The notes: generated by a model from the sequence alone, not told the origin. Positions 7,893 through 17,641 are shown, counted from the first letter of the stretch. The stretch is 64,000 nucleotides of DNA from G964291335 sp964291335 (GCA_964291335.2 OZ219748.1:1674001-1738000), one strand, 5' to 3'. Numbers and translations are program-made.

Positions 7893-9086
7893 CTAAACCA
7901 CCCCCGACTCTTGCAGCTGCGCCAGCTGCTGCGGGGTATATTCCAGGCCGTCAACGTAGATTTCCCGGTTGTGTTGTCCCAGGGTTGGGGCCGGACGGTT
8001 CAGCCGGTAGGGCGTTTCGCTGAGCTTGAACAACTCGGCGGGGACGCTCACCCGGCCGATGATCGGGTGCTCGATTTCCCGGTAGAAGTTGCGGGATTCC
8101 AGCTGCGGGCATTGAGCCAACTCCGAAGGGGTTTGCACCAGGCCGAAGAGCATCCGCATAGCGGCGGCCCTGGGGAACAGTTCCCACTTGCCCCGCTCCC
8201 GAATAGATTCTACTACCATCCGGTCCAACTCGGCGCCGTTCTCGACCCGCCGGGCCCGGTCGGCGAAGCGGGGTTCCAGCAGTTCCGGGCATTGAAAGAA
8301 CTCTGCCAGGTCTTCCCAGGAGGCGCCGCCGCCGGTCTGAACGATGACCCACCCATCCCGGCAGGGCATGGGGTGGCCGAACATACTGCCGCTGGCCGGC
8401 CGCCGGGTCTGGGTGCCGCCCATGTAAGGATACATGGTTTGGGTAGCCATCATGGTAGAGGCAACACATTCGGTGATGGAAACGTCAACGTGTTCGCCGT
8501 TGCCGGTGAACTCCCGGTTGAACAGGGCCATAGTCGTGGCCGCCGCCCCGAACAGCCCGCCCTGGTACTGGGCCTGAAAGCCGCCGTGCTTCAGCGGCTC
8601 CCGGCCCTGCACTCCGCTGATGCTCATTATCATGCCCATGGCGTAGTTGACAATTTCCTCGCCCCGGTACTGGCTGTAGGGGCCGTCCTGCCCGAAGGGG
8701 GTTATAGAGGTTATGGTCAGGGCCGGGTTAATCGCTTGCAGGTCGGCGGCGCCCACGCCCAGAGAGGCCAGCTGACCGGGCCGGCAGCTCTCCACCACCA
8801 CATCCACGTGGGGCGCCAGTCGCTTCAGGATGGCTTGCCCGGCTGCGGTTGCCAGGTTCAGGGTAGCGCCCTTCTTGTTCAGGTTAAGGGCCAGGAAGAA
8901 AAGGCTCTTTTCCGGGTGCGGGTCGTCGTGGAAGAAGGGCCCCAGGCGGCGCAGGGCAGCCCCGCCGGGCGGTTCCAGCTTCAGCACATCGGCCCCGTAG
9001 TCGGCCAGAAGCCGGGCGCAAAAGGAACCGGCAATATCCTCGCTTAAATCCAGCGCCTTTACGCCTTCCAGCGCGCCGGGGAACAT
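7893..9086 (-). CDS. CaiB/BaiF-like CoA-transferase without the usual catalytic Asp
   Basis: 397 residues from ATG 9086, chosen because AGGAGG lies just upstream; the open frame continues further, antisense to the aldolase gene, but that part is not family-like. The fold start (GVKALDLSEDIAGSFCARLLADYGADVLKLE) and the C-terminal PTLGQHNREIY are typical. At the position of the catalytic Asp (D181 in the other paralogue here) I read Gln, about residue 173 (GGFQAQYQGGLFGAAATTMAL). It may bind acyl-CoA without the normal anhydride step, or act with a partner subunit. It is divergent from the aldolase gene, with about 230 bases between their starts. Confidence 0.82.
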   Translation of the reverse strand: MFPGALEGVKALDLSEDIAGSFCARLLADYGADVLKLEPPGGAALRRLGPFFHDDPHPEKSLFFLALNLNKKGATLNLATAAGQAILKRLAPHVDVVVESCRPGQLASLGVGAADLQAINPALTITSITPFGQDGPYSQYRGEEIVNYAMGMIMSISGVQGREPLKHGGFQAQYQGGLFGAAATTMALFNREFTGNGEHVDVSITECVASTMMATQTMYPYMGGTQTRRPASGSMFGHPMPCRDGWVIVQTGGGASWEDLAEFFQCPELLEPRFADRARRVENGAELDRMVVESIRERGKWELFPRAAAMRMLFGLVQTPSELAQCPQLESRNFYREIEHPIIGRVSVPAELFKLSETPYRLNRPAPTLGQHNREIYVDGLEYTPQQLAQLQESGVV

Positions 9087-9317
9087 GGCGATAGGGCCTC
9101 CTGCTGCTTGGGTTGAAGTCGGCTGCCGAAGCATTAGCGATTGTAGCGGAAGGGCCGTGGTTAGGCAAATTGAGGCAAGGCGGCGGGCCGGGCAATGCCC
9201 CTTCCCCAAGCGTCGGCCTTTCCGCCGCCCCGGGCAAACCCGGTCGTCGTCCCGGCTGGCGGGAAGCCGCTTGTTGTAGGATAATAGGTCCGGATTAACC
9301 GCGGAAGGAGTTGTGGT

Positions 9318-10103
9318 ATGCGCGAAAATCGAGTGAAACGGGTGATGCGCGAGGGGCGGCTGGCTCTGGGAACCTACGTTACCTTCGCCGACCCGCAGAT
9401 TGTGGAAATTATCGGGCTGGCCGGCTACGATGCTGCCTTTATCGACCTGGAACACACCGTTTTTGACCTCCGCCTGGTGGAGGAGCTGATCCGGGCGGCG
9501 GACCTGGCCGGGGTAACTTCCATCGTCCGGGTGCCGGATAACGATGAGAAGCTGATTCTCCGCATTCTCGATGCCGGGGCCGAGGGTATCATTATCCCCC
9601 ACGTGGCCGGGCTGGAAGGAGCCAAAAAGGCCGTGAACGCAGTCCGCTATGCGCCCCTGGGCCACCGGGGCGGGGCCGGCGGAACCCGCGCCGCCGCCTA
9701 TGGCTCCATCGCCTGGGACGAGCATTGCCGCCAGTCCAACGCGCAAATCCTCCTGTCAGTGATGACCGAGGATGAACGGGGTGTCAACGATATTGAGGCC
9801 ATCGCAGGGCTGGATGGCATTGACCTGGTATCCATCGGCCCTACCGACTTTTCCGAGTTTATGGGCATCCGCGACCCCGGCAGCCCGGAGCTGCGGGCCA
9901 AGCTGACTGAACTGGCTGACCGGATTAAGGCTGTCGGCAAAGCCAAAATGCAGTTTCCGATGCACCACTCGGCCCTGCCTCTGGGGCCCAGAGAGCTGTT
10001 GGAGTTGGGGGTAGGCTATACCCACGTGGCTCCAGCGCCGCCGGCGGCGCTGCTGCGTTCCCTGCGGGAAAGAATGCAGGCAATCCGGGCAGAAATCGGG
10101 TAG
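9318..10103 (+). CDS. HpcH/HpaI-family aldolase
   Basis: 261 residues behind GGAAGGAG and ATG 9318. It has the class II pyruvate-aldolase layout of the HpcH/HpaI family: the DLEHTVFD block with catalytic His near residue 45, the metal-binding region AEGIIIPHV, the GHRGGAGGTR loop, and a later IGPTDFSEFMG. Members cleave or form 4-hydroxy-2-oxo acids, giving pyruvate plus an aldehyde, in aromatic or sugar-acid breakdown. The exact substrate cannot be read from the sequence. Its divergent neighbour, a CoA-transferase-like protein, may share a catabolic route, but this is only positional. Confidence 0.85.
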   Translation: MRENRVKRVMREGRLALGTYVTFADPQIVEIIGLAGYDAAFIDLEHTVFDLRLVEELIRAADLAGVTSIVRVPDNDEKLILRILDAGAEGIIIPHVAGLEGAKKAVNAVRYAPLGHRGGAGGTRAAAYGSIAWDEHCRQSNAQILLSVMTEDERGVNDIEAIAGLDGIDLVSIGPTDFSEFMGIRDPGSPELRAKLTELADRIKAVGKAKMQFPMHHSALPLGPRELLELGVGYTHVAPAPPAALLRSLRERMQAIRAEIG

Positions 10104-10350
10104 CGTGCCGGCCTGTCCCCCCTCCCCCGCGCCGCCGGGGCGGGAAGGCATCAGCCTGCGCCGGCATTGACCGACAGGGCAGAGTACGGGCCAGAGCAGC
10201 GGCCTTTCACAGCCGGCCCGGCCCGGTCGTTCCGGCGCAGGCAAAGCCTTAACGTTTCCTGGTTCCGGGTTCCGGCCCGCCTGGAGCGGGATGCGGTTTT
10301 CCAGTATCCGGCCGGCGTTTAACCTGATGCGCCGGTGAAGTTGGTTGTCA

Positions 10351-11130
10351 ATGCACTTGCGAACATTGCTCATTCTGGCTGCTTTGCTGACCCTTGCCGT
10401 TGGTTGCAGCGCCTGTAGCGGCAGCGCCGGAGAGCCGGTTGCCTTGCCAGCGCTGCCGGAACCAACCCGGCCAACCCCGGCGCCGGCCCTGACGCCGGCC
10501 CGGTCTTCGCCGTCCGCTACCCGTGTTCCCGCGGCAGAAACCCTGCCGGAGGCAACGCCACTGCCGACGTTGGCGCCGTTACCCTCAGCTACGCCTTTCC
10601 CGGAACCCGACCCGCTGCCCCTTTCGCCCGAGCCAACCAGAGCCTCTGAAAGGTTGGCGACGCTGGCTTTGCCGGCCGCCGCGCCGGTGGGTGAACCGGC
10701 AGCGTCGCCAACCGCCTCGCCCGACTTGTCCCGTCCCCTGGTGAGCATTGGGAACACTGCCTGGACGGTGGACCTGGCGCTCACCGTTGAGCAGCGGGTA
10801 CAGGGGCTGTCGGGGCGGCAGGAATTGCCCGGCGGCGCCGGAATGCTTTTCATCTACGAGAGCGAACAACCGTTGTCTTTCTGGATGCCGGATATGCACT
10901 TTCCGCTGGATATGGTCTGGATTGGCGCCGACTGCCGGGTGTTGGACGTTACCTTGAATGCGCCGCCGCCCCGGCCCGGCCAGACATTGGCCGAGCTGCC
11001 CCATTTCTCTCCGTCGGGCCCGGCCCAATACGTGCTGGAAATTAACGCCGGCGAATACGAGGCCGCCGGCATCAACCGGGGAGCCACGGTAACCTTCGGT
11101 GGAACTATTGCCGGCCAATACGGCTGTTAA
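10351..11130 (+). CDS. DUF192 lipoprotein with long Pro-rich linker
   Basis: About 259 residues. A hydrophobic leader ends in LAVGC, so Cys19 is a plausible lipobox cysteine and the protein would be lipid-anchored outside the membrane. Residues about 30-130 are a Pro/Ala/Thr-rich linker (for example TPLPTLAPLPSATPFPEP). The C-terminal 120 residues are a DUF192 domain: LTVEQRVQGLSGRQELP, then MLFIYESEQPLSFWMPDMHFPLDM, and the YVLEINAG block. DUF192 proteins are small secreted or periplasmic domains of poorly known role. An in-frame TTG at 10345 is an alternative start; neither has a strong ribosome site. Confidence 0.82.
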   Translation: MHLRTLLILAALLTLAVGCSACSGSAGEPVALPALPEPTRPTPAPALTPARSSPSATRVPAAETLPEATPLPTLAPLPSATPFPEPDPLPLSPEPTRASERLATLALPAAAPVGEPAASPTASPDLSRPLVSIGNTAWTVDLALTVEQRVQGLSGRQELPGGAGMLFIYESEQPLSFWMPDMHFPLDMVWIGADCRVLDVTLNAPPPRPGQTLAELPHFSPSGPAQYVLEINAGEYEAAGINRGATVTFGGTIAGQYGC

Positions 11131-11471
11131 AATACCCCGGCTGCCCGTTTGCACCGCCACCGCAGAAACCCGGCCGCCCATTGCCCGCCGCCCATTGCCG
11201 GCCGCATGGGCGTTGACTTCTTGCGGGGTTGACCAGGGCTGCCATAATGACTGCCGCGCGCCTTGTCTTGCTGCGCCGGCCGCCGCCTTCCAAACTTCGA
11301 TTCAAGCCAAACAGCCCCCGCCGGGACAAGAAAGACGGCCATGCCGTCGGCACGCCGGCTTCAGTTCAGGTTGCGTTGGCCGGTTGGCTGCGGTAGAGTA
11401 AACAGCGAACGGCAGGAGCCGAATACCCGCCGCGCGCTAAAAACGGGAAAACACCCGGGAAGGAAAGCTCA
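11131..11471. other. Intergenic region, no gene seen
   Basis: 341 GC-rich bases between the DUF192 lipoprotein and the PfkB kinase. Short open frames occur on both strands but none has a ribosome site or resembles a known family. A GGAAGGAAAG ribosome site ends the region. I see no clear terminator or promoter. Confidence 0.5.
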
Positions 11472-12401
11472 ATGGAATTACTGGTTTCCGGTTCGCTGGC
11501 CTACGACCGTATTATGGACTTCAGAGGCCACTTTTCCGAACACATAATGCCCGACAAGGTGCATGCCATTAACCTGAGTTTTACCGTTAACGGGCTTACC
11601 GAGAATCTGGGCGGCACTGCCGGAAACATTGCCTACTCGCTGGCGCTGCTGGGCGAGAAGCCCCGCATTTTAGCCACCATCGGCCACGATTACCACCGCT
11701 ACTTCCAATGGCTGGAGCAGCAGGGCCTGGACAGCAGCGATATTCGCATCATTCCCGAAGAAGCTACTGCTTCAGCGTTTATTACTACCGACCTTTCCGA
11801 TAACCAGATAACCGGTTTTAATCCCGGCGCCATGAAGCACCCCTCCAGGTTTGATTTCAGCCAGGTAAACCCGGCAGAGTGCCTCGCCATTGTTGCCCCG
11901 GGCAACCTTCAGGATATGGCTGAATACACCGAAACCCACTGTCGGTTGGGTATATACTCAATTTTCGACCCCGGTCAATCTCTGCCCGCCTGGTCCGGCC
12001 AGGACCTGGCCCGGTGCATCGCCCAGTCCAATATGCTGGTATCTAACGACTATGAACTGGCCTTGATTAAGGACAAGACCGGCAAATCGGTCGGGGAGTT
12101 GCAGCAGTTGGTGGACACCATAGTTACCACCAAAGGGGCGCAAGGGGTAGAAGCCATTACCCCGTCGGGAACCACCATAGCGCCGGCAATCCCCACCGAT
12201 AACGTGGTGGACCCTACCGGAGCCGGCGACGCCTTTCGCGGCGGGCTGATTAAGGGGTTAATCGACCACGCTCCCCTGGAACAGGCGTTGCTGATGGGCG
12301 CCCTTTGCGCCCACTATGTGATCCAGGTTCTGGGAACTCAGGAGTACCGCTTCAGCCGGGAAGAGTTCGCCGACAGCCTCGCCCGGGGCGTGGAGGCATA
12401 G
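11472..12401 (+). CDS. PfkB-family carbohydrate/nucleoside kinase
   Basis: 309 residues with a good AAGGAAAG site before ATG 11472. The family signature is present at both ends: the GGTAGNIAYSLALLG block near residues 47-61, and DPTGAGDAFRGG at 247-258, with Asp253 as the predicted catalytic base and the GAGD loop as the anion hole. PfkB enzymes phosphorylate a sugar or nucleoside hydroxyl using ATP in the cytosol. The N-terminal reading (LVSGSLAYDRIMDF) resembles adenosine-kinase-like members of the family more than ribokinase, but the substrate is uncertain. It converges with the hydroxyacid oxidase gene, 53 bases from its stop. Confidence 0.85.
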   Translation: MELLVSGSLAYDRIMDFRGHFSEHIMPDKVHAINLSFTVNGLTENLGGTAGNIAYSLALLGEKPRILATIGHDYHRYFQWLEQQGLDSSDIRIIPEEATASAFITTDLSDNQITGFNPGAMKHPSRFDFSQVNPAECLAIVAPGNLQDMAEYTETHCRLGIYSIFDPGQSLPAWSGQDLARCIAQSNMLVSNDYELALIKDKTGKSVGELQQLVDTIVTTKGAQGVEAITPSGTTIAPAIPTDNVVDPTGAGDAFRGGLIKGLIDHAPLEQALLMGALCAHYVIQVLGTQEYRFSREEFADSLARGVEA

Positions 12402-12454
12402 CCGCAGCGCCGGGGGATGGGCCAAAGTTGCCATTTCCGGGAACGGGCAGCCGG

Positions 12455-13543
12455 TTATTGCCAGGCCGGGGCCGGCACATTTACCGCATCCCGGCTCAGG
12501 GTATGCACCGAGGTATGCCCGCAATGGCCCAAAACCAGGTCAACTTCCTGGCGTAAAATTTCCAGCATCAGCCGGACTCCGTCGGCCCCATTCCAGGCCA
12601 GTCCCCAGAACAGGGGCCGCCCTACCAGAACGGCCCGGGCGCCCATGGCCAGGGCCTTGATGACGTCGCTGCCTCGCCGAATGCCCGAATCCAGGTAGAT
12701 TTCCGCCCGGTCATTGACCGCCGCCACAATTTCCGGCAGCATTTCTATGGTAGCCAGAGTACCGTCCAACTGCCGCGCCCCGTGGTTAGATACCCAAATC
12801 CCGGCAACGCCGTGTTCCACTGCCTGGTAGGCGTCCTCGGCGGTGCGAATGCCCTTAAGCACAATGGGCAGGGAGGTTTGTTCCCGCAGCCAGGCCAATT
12901 CACCCCAGGTCAGCGGCACGTTCCAGGGCCGCTGGTAGTAAAGAGCTTCCAGGCTATCGGCTGCCAGGCCCAGCCCGGCCTCTTCGCCGACGAAGTTCCC
13001 CGGGTTGAAGCCCCGGGGCCGCTCGGAACCGTGGCGGATGCTGCGTTCAATGGGGCTGTTGATTGGAGTATCCACCGTAACCGCAATGGCCTTATAGCCG
13101 GCCCGCTCAGCCCGTTTCACCAGCATGGCGCTGGTGTCGTGATCCTGGTGGTAAAGCTGGAACCACAGCGGGCCGCTGGCCGCTTCAGCCACCTGTTCCA
13201 TGCTGAAATGAGAGCCGGTGGCCAGCGTCATCAGTGTGCCGGCGGCGCCGGCGCCCCGGGCGGTAGCCAGTTCCCCTTCCGGGTGCGCCATCTGGTGCCC
13301 GCCGGCCGGGGCAACCATCACGGGAAAGCTGATTTTCTCGCCCAGCACGGTGGTAGAAAGGTCCCGGTCAGTAATATCCTGAAGGAACCGGGGCCGCAGG
13401 GTAACGGCCGCAAAGGCCGCCCGGTTCCGTTTCACGGTAACCTCATCCTGGGCTGCCCCGTCGATAAAGGCCCAGGCATGGGGGCTGATAAACCGGGCGG
13501 CGTGTTCTTCCAGCTCGTGAAGGTTCAAGGGTTCCAGACGCAT
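12455..13543 (-). CDS. FMN-dependent alpha-hydroxy-acid oxidase/dehydrogenase
   Basis: 362 residues matching the glycolate/lactate oxidase family along the whole length. Catalytic and FMN-binding residues align with the plant glycolate oxidase numbering: Lys230 (PIVLKG), His254 and Arg257 (SNHGARQLD). The FMN-binding N-terminal APAGGHQMAHPEGELATARGA block is also clear. These enzymes oxidise L-2-hydroxy acids such as lactate, glycolate or mandelate to 2-oxo acids. The residue normally Tyr24 falls in HAWAFIDGAA, so substrate contacts may differ. Whether the electron acceptor is oxygen or a quinone cannot be decided. No membrane-binding insert is visible, so it should be soluble. Confidence 0.88.
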   Translation of the reverse strand: MRLEPLNLHELEEHAARFISPHAWAFIDGAAQDEVTVKRNRAAFAAVTLRPRFLQDITDRDLSTTVLGEKISFPVMVAPAGGHQMAHPEGELATARGAGAAGTLMTLATGSHFSMEQVAEAASGPLWFQLYHQDHDTSAMLVKRAERAGYKAIAVTVDTPINSPIERSIRHGSERPRGFNPGNFVGEEAGLGLAADSLEALYYQRPWNVPLTWGELAWLREQTSLPIVLKGIRTAEDAYQAVEHGVAGIWVSNHGARQLDGTLATIEMLPEIVAAVNDRAEIYLDSGIRRGSDVIKALAMGARAVLVGRPLFWGLAWNGADGVRLMLEILRQEVDLVLGHCGHTSVHTLSRDAVNVPAPAWQ

Positions 13544-13633
13544 GTCGGTTCCTCCGTAGCGGCGGGTAGTTTCCGGGAATTATACACCAGGGATTACCTG
13601 GAGCCGGGAGCGCCGGGTGGGGTAGGGCGCGCC

Positions 13634-13969
13634 TTACCCCTGGTCGGCCTGGCTTCCCGGCGGACGGTACTGCACCACCTTCCGCACGGCCTCGTCAATC
13701 TCCTCCACTGGTATCAGCGCGGTGGTATGGCAGACCGCCGCTCCCGCCGCCGACACCATCAGGCTCAATCCGGCCATGGTAGCCTGGTCAGGCGCTTCTA
13801 CAATGATATAGACATCGTCATCGCCAAAGGCGTAATAGAAGGATTCAATCGAACCGCCCACCGACTTGACGGTAGCGGTAATGGCCGCCAGGCGGGAAGA
13901 ACCCCCTTCCTGCAAAAGGCCTTGCAATCCCTCGCGGGTATATGATGCGCGAACCAGATATTTAGGCAT
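13634..13969 (-). CDS. GYD-domain protein
   Basis: 111 residues from ATG 13969, which follows AAGGAGG. The N terminus MPKYLVRASYTREGLQGLL and the later GGSIESFYYAFGDDDVYII followed by EAPD are typical of the small GYD domain (ferredoxin-like fold), named after the conserved Gly-Tyr-Asp-type region. Its biochemical role is not known. It is often found near oxidoreductases and short-chain dehydrogenases, and here it is directly next to the relic of a short-chain dehydrogenase upstream and a hydroxyacid oxidase downstream. Confidence 0.85.
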   Translation of the reverse strand: MPKYLVRASYTREGLQGLLQEGGSSRLAAITATVKSVGGSIESFYYAFGDDDVYIIVEAPDQATMAGLSLMVSAAGAAVCHTTALIPVEEIDEAVRKVVQYRPPGSQADQG

Positions 13970-14039
13970 GGTTTCCTCCTTGTTTTTTTCTGCTGCGCCG
14001 AGCAATCGGGGCCGGTCGAGCGGGATCCGGACCCGGCTG

Positions 14040-14372
14040 TGCGCCGGAATCGACCAGTATGGTTTCGCCGGTTACCGGTTCGGCGCGCTCCAGCCGCCCG
14101 ACCATCGGGTCGGCCCCTGCTTCGGGGGGCCGGCGGTTTTCCGGGGCGCCGATTGGGCGCAACGGTCAATAAAGGCCGGGTAGTTTTCCGCGCCCAAACC
14201 TTTCCGCCGCCAGCGGCGGCGCCCAATTCCCGGCCGACGGCTACCGTTGCTTCGGCTTCGGCCTGGCTGCGAGTATGGTTAATTACTGCCAACACCCCTC
14301 TGCCGGCCAGCCGCCGAGCCAAGGCTGCCCCGGACTGGTGGCTGCTCCGGTAATAATATAAACGCTGCCTTC
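14040..14372 (-). pseudogene. Relic of a short-chain dehydrogenase/reductase
   Basis: Reading the minus strand, GSVYIITGAAT (14372 downward) looks like the start of a Rossmann fold. A one-base shift then gives ALARRLAGRGVLAVINHTRS, AEAEATVAVGRELG, as expected for the next part of a short-chain dehydrogenase. About 100 bases later VTGETILVDSGA, the usual C-terminal block (compare VTGQTIxVDGG), appears in another frame. The middle third, including the catalytic YxxxK, is missing. So an SDR gene has been lost by an internal deletion and frameshifts, just upstream of the GYD gene. Confidence 0.6.
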
Positions 14373-14531
14373 CGGGTTCGGGACAGCGCCGGTTCTACTG
14401 CGGAGCCGCCCGGCGGACTAACCTGGCTAATGGCGGTCAGCCGTCCGGTCGATTCTGCCGCCGCTGCATCCGGTTACGGGCTGCCGACCGGCGCTGGCGG
14501 CCGGGAAGCCCTGCGCTTGCCTTCGGCATTT

Positions 14532-16232
14532 TCAGCCGGCCAGGAGCTGCCGCACCTGCGCCGGCGCCTCCGGCAGGGAAACCAGCGACGCTTCGGTTTC
14601 AGCGCGGGCTTTCAGTTCCACGGCGTTATTGCGCAGGTTTCGGGGGCTGACCACCAACCGCAGGGGCAGCCCAATCAGGTCGGCATCGTTCAGTTTTACG
14701 CCGGCCCCCTGGTCGGCCCGGTCATCGAAAAGAGTTTCGATGCCCTGCTCCCAAAGCGCATGATAAAGGCTGTCGGCAGCGTCGGCTACCGCCGCATCGG
14801 TCAGGTTCAGCCCCACCAGGTGCACCTGGTACGGAGCGATGGGCGCCGGGAAAACGATACCCTTCTCGTCGTGGTTCTGTTCAATCGCAGCCGCCAGCAG
14901 CCGGCCCACGCCAATGCCGTAGCAGCCCATGGTGATCGGCTGCTGTTGACCTTCCCGGTCCAGGTACAAAGCGCCCAGACTTTCGCTGTAGGCGGTGCCT
15001 AACTTGAAAATATGCCCCACCTCTATGCCCCGGGTAGCCTCCAGCGGCTGATGGCAGTGGGGGCATTGGTGGCCCGGCTGGGTCAAGGCAATATCCGTCA
15101 GCAGGTCCACCTGAAAATCTCTGGGGTAGTTGGCGTTGCGGAAGTGGGTATCCGGACGGTTGGCGCCCACCACAAAGTTGCCGCCCCGGGTTATGGAGGC
15201 GTCGGCCACCCGCCGGATGCCGGTTATGCCCACCGGCGAGGCCGACCCGGCCACCAGGCCGGCGGCCTGAACTTCTCTGTCGGCAGCCAGGCGCAAATCG
15301 TTGCAGCGCAAGGCGTTCTTCAGTTTCACCTCGTTCACTTCCAGGTCGCCCCGCAGGGCAACGAAAACCGGTTCCCCATCGGCGGCATAGAAGACCGCCT
15401 TAAGGGTTTGCGCCGTCGGCACCGCCAGAAATTCAGCCAGGGCAGCGATGGTCCGGATGCCGGGGGTGGCAACTTCCTCCAGCGGCAGTTCGGGCAATGC
15501 CGCCGGTTCGGGCAATAGGCCCACCGCCTTTTCGGCGTTGGCGGTATAGCCGCAGGCGGGACAGGTAATTACCGTATCCTCCCCGGCGGGGGTAGCCAGG
15601 AGGAATTCGTGGGAATCCTTGCCGCCGATGGCGCCGCTGTCGGCCTCGGCCATCAGCACCGGCAGATTGCAGCGGCGATAGATATTGCGGTAGGCCTGGG
15701 CCATGGCCTGGTAGGTTTGCTCCAGGCTGGCATCATCAGCATTAAAGCTATAGGCGTCCTTCATATCGAACTCGCGCACCCGGACCAGGCCGGCCCTGGG
15801 CCGCGGCTCGTCGCGAAACTTGGTTTGAATCTGGTACAAAATTACCGGCAGGTCCCGATAACTTTGCACGTTGGCCCGGACGATGCTGGTTACTACCTCT
15901 TCGTGGGTGGGGGCCAACACCATGGCGCGGCCCCGGCGGTCTTCCAGGGAGAACAGAACCGGGCCCATGCTGTCGGCGCGGCCGGTCTGCTCCCACAGTT
16001 CCCGGGGCTGCAGGGCAGGCATCAGCAGTTCCTGACCGCCGGCCCGGTCCATCTCCTGGCGGATAATGTTCTCTATCTTGCGCAGGGAACGCCACGCCAG
16101 GGGCAAATAGGCGTAAACGCCGGCCGCCACCTGGTAGATGAGGCCGGCCCGCAGCATCAGCCGGTGGCTGGCCGTTTCCGCCTCCGGAGGGTCTGCGCGC
16201 AGGGTTTTGGTAACCAGTTGGCTGAATCGCAT
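14532..16232 (-). CDS. proS: Prolyl-tRNA synthetase, bacterial type
   Basis: 566 residues, the normal length for the bacterial-type enzyme with an editing insertion. Class II motifs are visible: motif 1 around HRLMLRAGLIYQVAAGVYAY, motif 2 as FRDEPRPRAGLVRVREF, and motif 3 as GCYGIGVGRLLAA. The editing (INS) domain lies between motifs 2 and 3, where PTAQTLKAVFY is recognisable. The C-terminal anticodon-binding domain ends in ARAETEASLVSLPEA. It charges tRNA-Pro with proline and clears mischarged alanine. It is 122 bases downstream of ispG on the same strand, an order often seen in bacteria (ispG-proS). Confidence 0.95.
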   Translation of the reverse strand: MRFSQLVTKTLRADPPEAETASHRLMLRAGLIYQVAAGVYAYLPLAWRSLRKIENIIRQEMDRAGGQELLMPALQPRELWEQTGRADSMGPVLFSLEDRRGRAMVLAPTHEEVVTSIVRANVQSYRDLPVILYQIQTKFRDEPRPRAGLVRVREFDMKDAYSFNADDASLEQTYQAMAQAYRNIYRRCNLPVLMAEADSGAIGGKDSHEFLLATPAGEDTVITCPACGYTANAEKAVGLLPEPAALPELPLEEVATPGIRTIAALAEFLAVPTAQTLKAVFYAADGEPVFVALRGDLEVNEVKLKNALRCNDLRLAADREVQAAGLVAGSASPVGITGIRRVADASITRGGNFVVGANRPDTHFRNANYPRDFQVDLLTDIALTQPGHQCPHCHQPLEATRGIEVGHIFKLGTAYSESLGALYLDREGQQQPITMGCYGIGVGRLLAAAIEQNHDEKGIVFPAPIAPYQVHLVGLNLTDAAVADAADSLYHALWEQGIETLFDDRADQGAGVKLNDADLIGLPLRLVVSPRNLRNNAVELKARAETEASLVSLPEAPAQVRQLLAG

Positions 16233-16354
16233 ACGCTATAATCGTTCCTCAAGTTGCTGCGGCGCCGGCTGCCGTAACGCCCCGCCCGGTTCCCGGTCGC
16301 TTGGCAGAGCTTCGTCTGCATTGAGTGCGTTAATTGGTTGGAACAGGGTGTCGG

Positions 16355-17494
16355 TTAACCTCCGGCCGCTGCCCCGGCGTTCTCCACTTCCTCCATCAGT
16401 GCCGTCAGCATATCGGCCTCAGGCACCACCCGAACCTTCTGGCCTTTGCGGAAGATTACCGCCCGTCCCGCGCCGGCGGCGATGCCTACATCGGCGTCCT
16501 TGGCCTCGCCGGGGCCGTTCACCTCGCAGCCCATTACTGCCACCTTAACCGTCCGGTCGCTTCGTTTCAGCAGCGCATCCACCTCGTTAGCCAGCCGGCG
16601 CACGTCCACATCTGCCCGGCCGCAGCTGGGGCAGGCCACCAGGGTAACGCCCTTGCTGCGCAGGTTCAGCGACTTGAGGATTTCGTAGCCGGCCGCCACC
16701 TCGGCCACGGAATCGTCGCTGAGCGAAACCCGGATGGTGTCGCCAATGCCCTCATAGAGCAGGCAGCCCAGGCCCACGGCAGTGCGGATGGAACCGGCCT
16801 GAGCGGTTCCCGCTTCGGTAATGCCCAGGTGGAACGGGTAAGGAACCATTCCGGCCAGGCTCCGGTAGGCCTCCACGGTAGTTGGCACGTCAAAAGCCTT
16901 CAGGGAAATCTTAATCTGGTCGAAGTCCTGCTGCTCCAGCAGGCTTATTTCCCACAGGGCGGTAGCCACCATATGGTCCACGATGCTGTACTCGCCATCC
17001 CGCGCCTCCCCGGCCTTGGGCAGCCGGTTTACCAGGTCCATATGGCGCGAAAAGCCGCGGGTGCGGCCAATGCCGCCCACCGGAGGCAGGCTGCCGAAGT
17101 TTACGCCGATGCGGATGGGAATGTTGCGTTCCCGGGCCGCTTTGACCACTTCCTTAACCTGTTCTTCGTTGCGCAGGTTGCCGGGGTTCAGGCGCAGACA
17201 ATCTACGCCGCCCCGGGCGCACTCGATGGCCAGCTGGTAATGAAAGTGAATGTCGGCGATGAGGGGAATGTGAATCTGCTTTCTGATTTCGGCCATCGCC
17301 CGGGCCGCTTCCAGATCCGGCACGGCCGAGCGGATAATATCGCAGCCGGCCTCTTCCAGTTCGTGAATCTGGCGCACCGTAGCCTTTACATCCCTGGTAT
17401 CGGTCTTGGTCATGGACTGAACGGTAATTTCGGCGCCGCCGCCGACCTGGACGCCGCCGACGTAAACCGGCCTGGTTGCCCGACGCTTTTTCAT
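16355..17494 (-). CDS. ispG: 4-hydroxy-3-methylbut-2-enyl-diphosphate synthase (IspG/GcpE)
   Basis: 379 residues from ATG 17494, chosen because GAGGT lies a few bases upstream; the open frame extends to 17593 without family similarity. The N terminus (VYVGGVQVGGGAEITVQSM) and the TIM-barrel IADIHFHYQLAIE block are diagnostic. Cluster ligands sit in the C-terminal domain as CPSCGR and MGCEVNGPGEA. The enzyme converts methylerythritol cyclodiphosphate to HMBPP with a 4Fe-4S cluster, the penultimate step of the MEP isoprenoid pathway. It is probably co-transcribed with proS. Confidence 0.95.
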   Translation of the reverse strand: MKKRRATRPVYVGGVQVGGGAEITVQSMTKTDTRDVKATVRQIHELEEAGCDIIRSAVPDLEAARAMAEIRKQIHIPLIADIHFHYQLAIECARGGVDCLRLNPGNLRNEEQVKEVVKAARERNIPIRIGVNFGSLPPVGGIGRTRGFSRHMDLVNRLPKAGEARDGEYSIVDHMVATALWEISLLEQQDFDQIKISLKAFDVPTTVEAYRSLAGMVPYPFHLGITEAGTAQAGSIRTAVGLGCLLYEGIGDTIRVSLSDDSVAEVAAGYEILKSLNLRSKGVTLVACPSCGRADVDVRRLANEVDALLKRSDRTVKVAVMGCEVNGPGEAKDADVGIAAGAGRAVIFRKGQKVRVVPEADMLTALMEEVENAGAAAGG

Positions 17495-17641
17495 GCGCTT
17501 ACCTCTGCACCGGAGGAATTGGGCCGGGGCCCCTGGGAAATTCGCAGGTGAAAGAATTGCTGCTGGCATAATGGTACACGAAAAGGGGGCCATAGCGCTA
17601 CCGGGCCGGTGGGCTTCGACGGGCTGCGGAACCCGGGCCGG

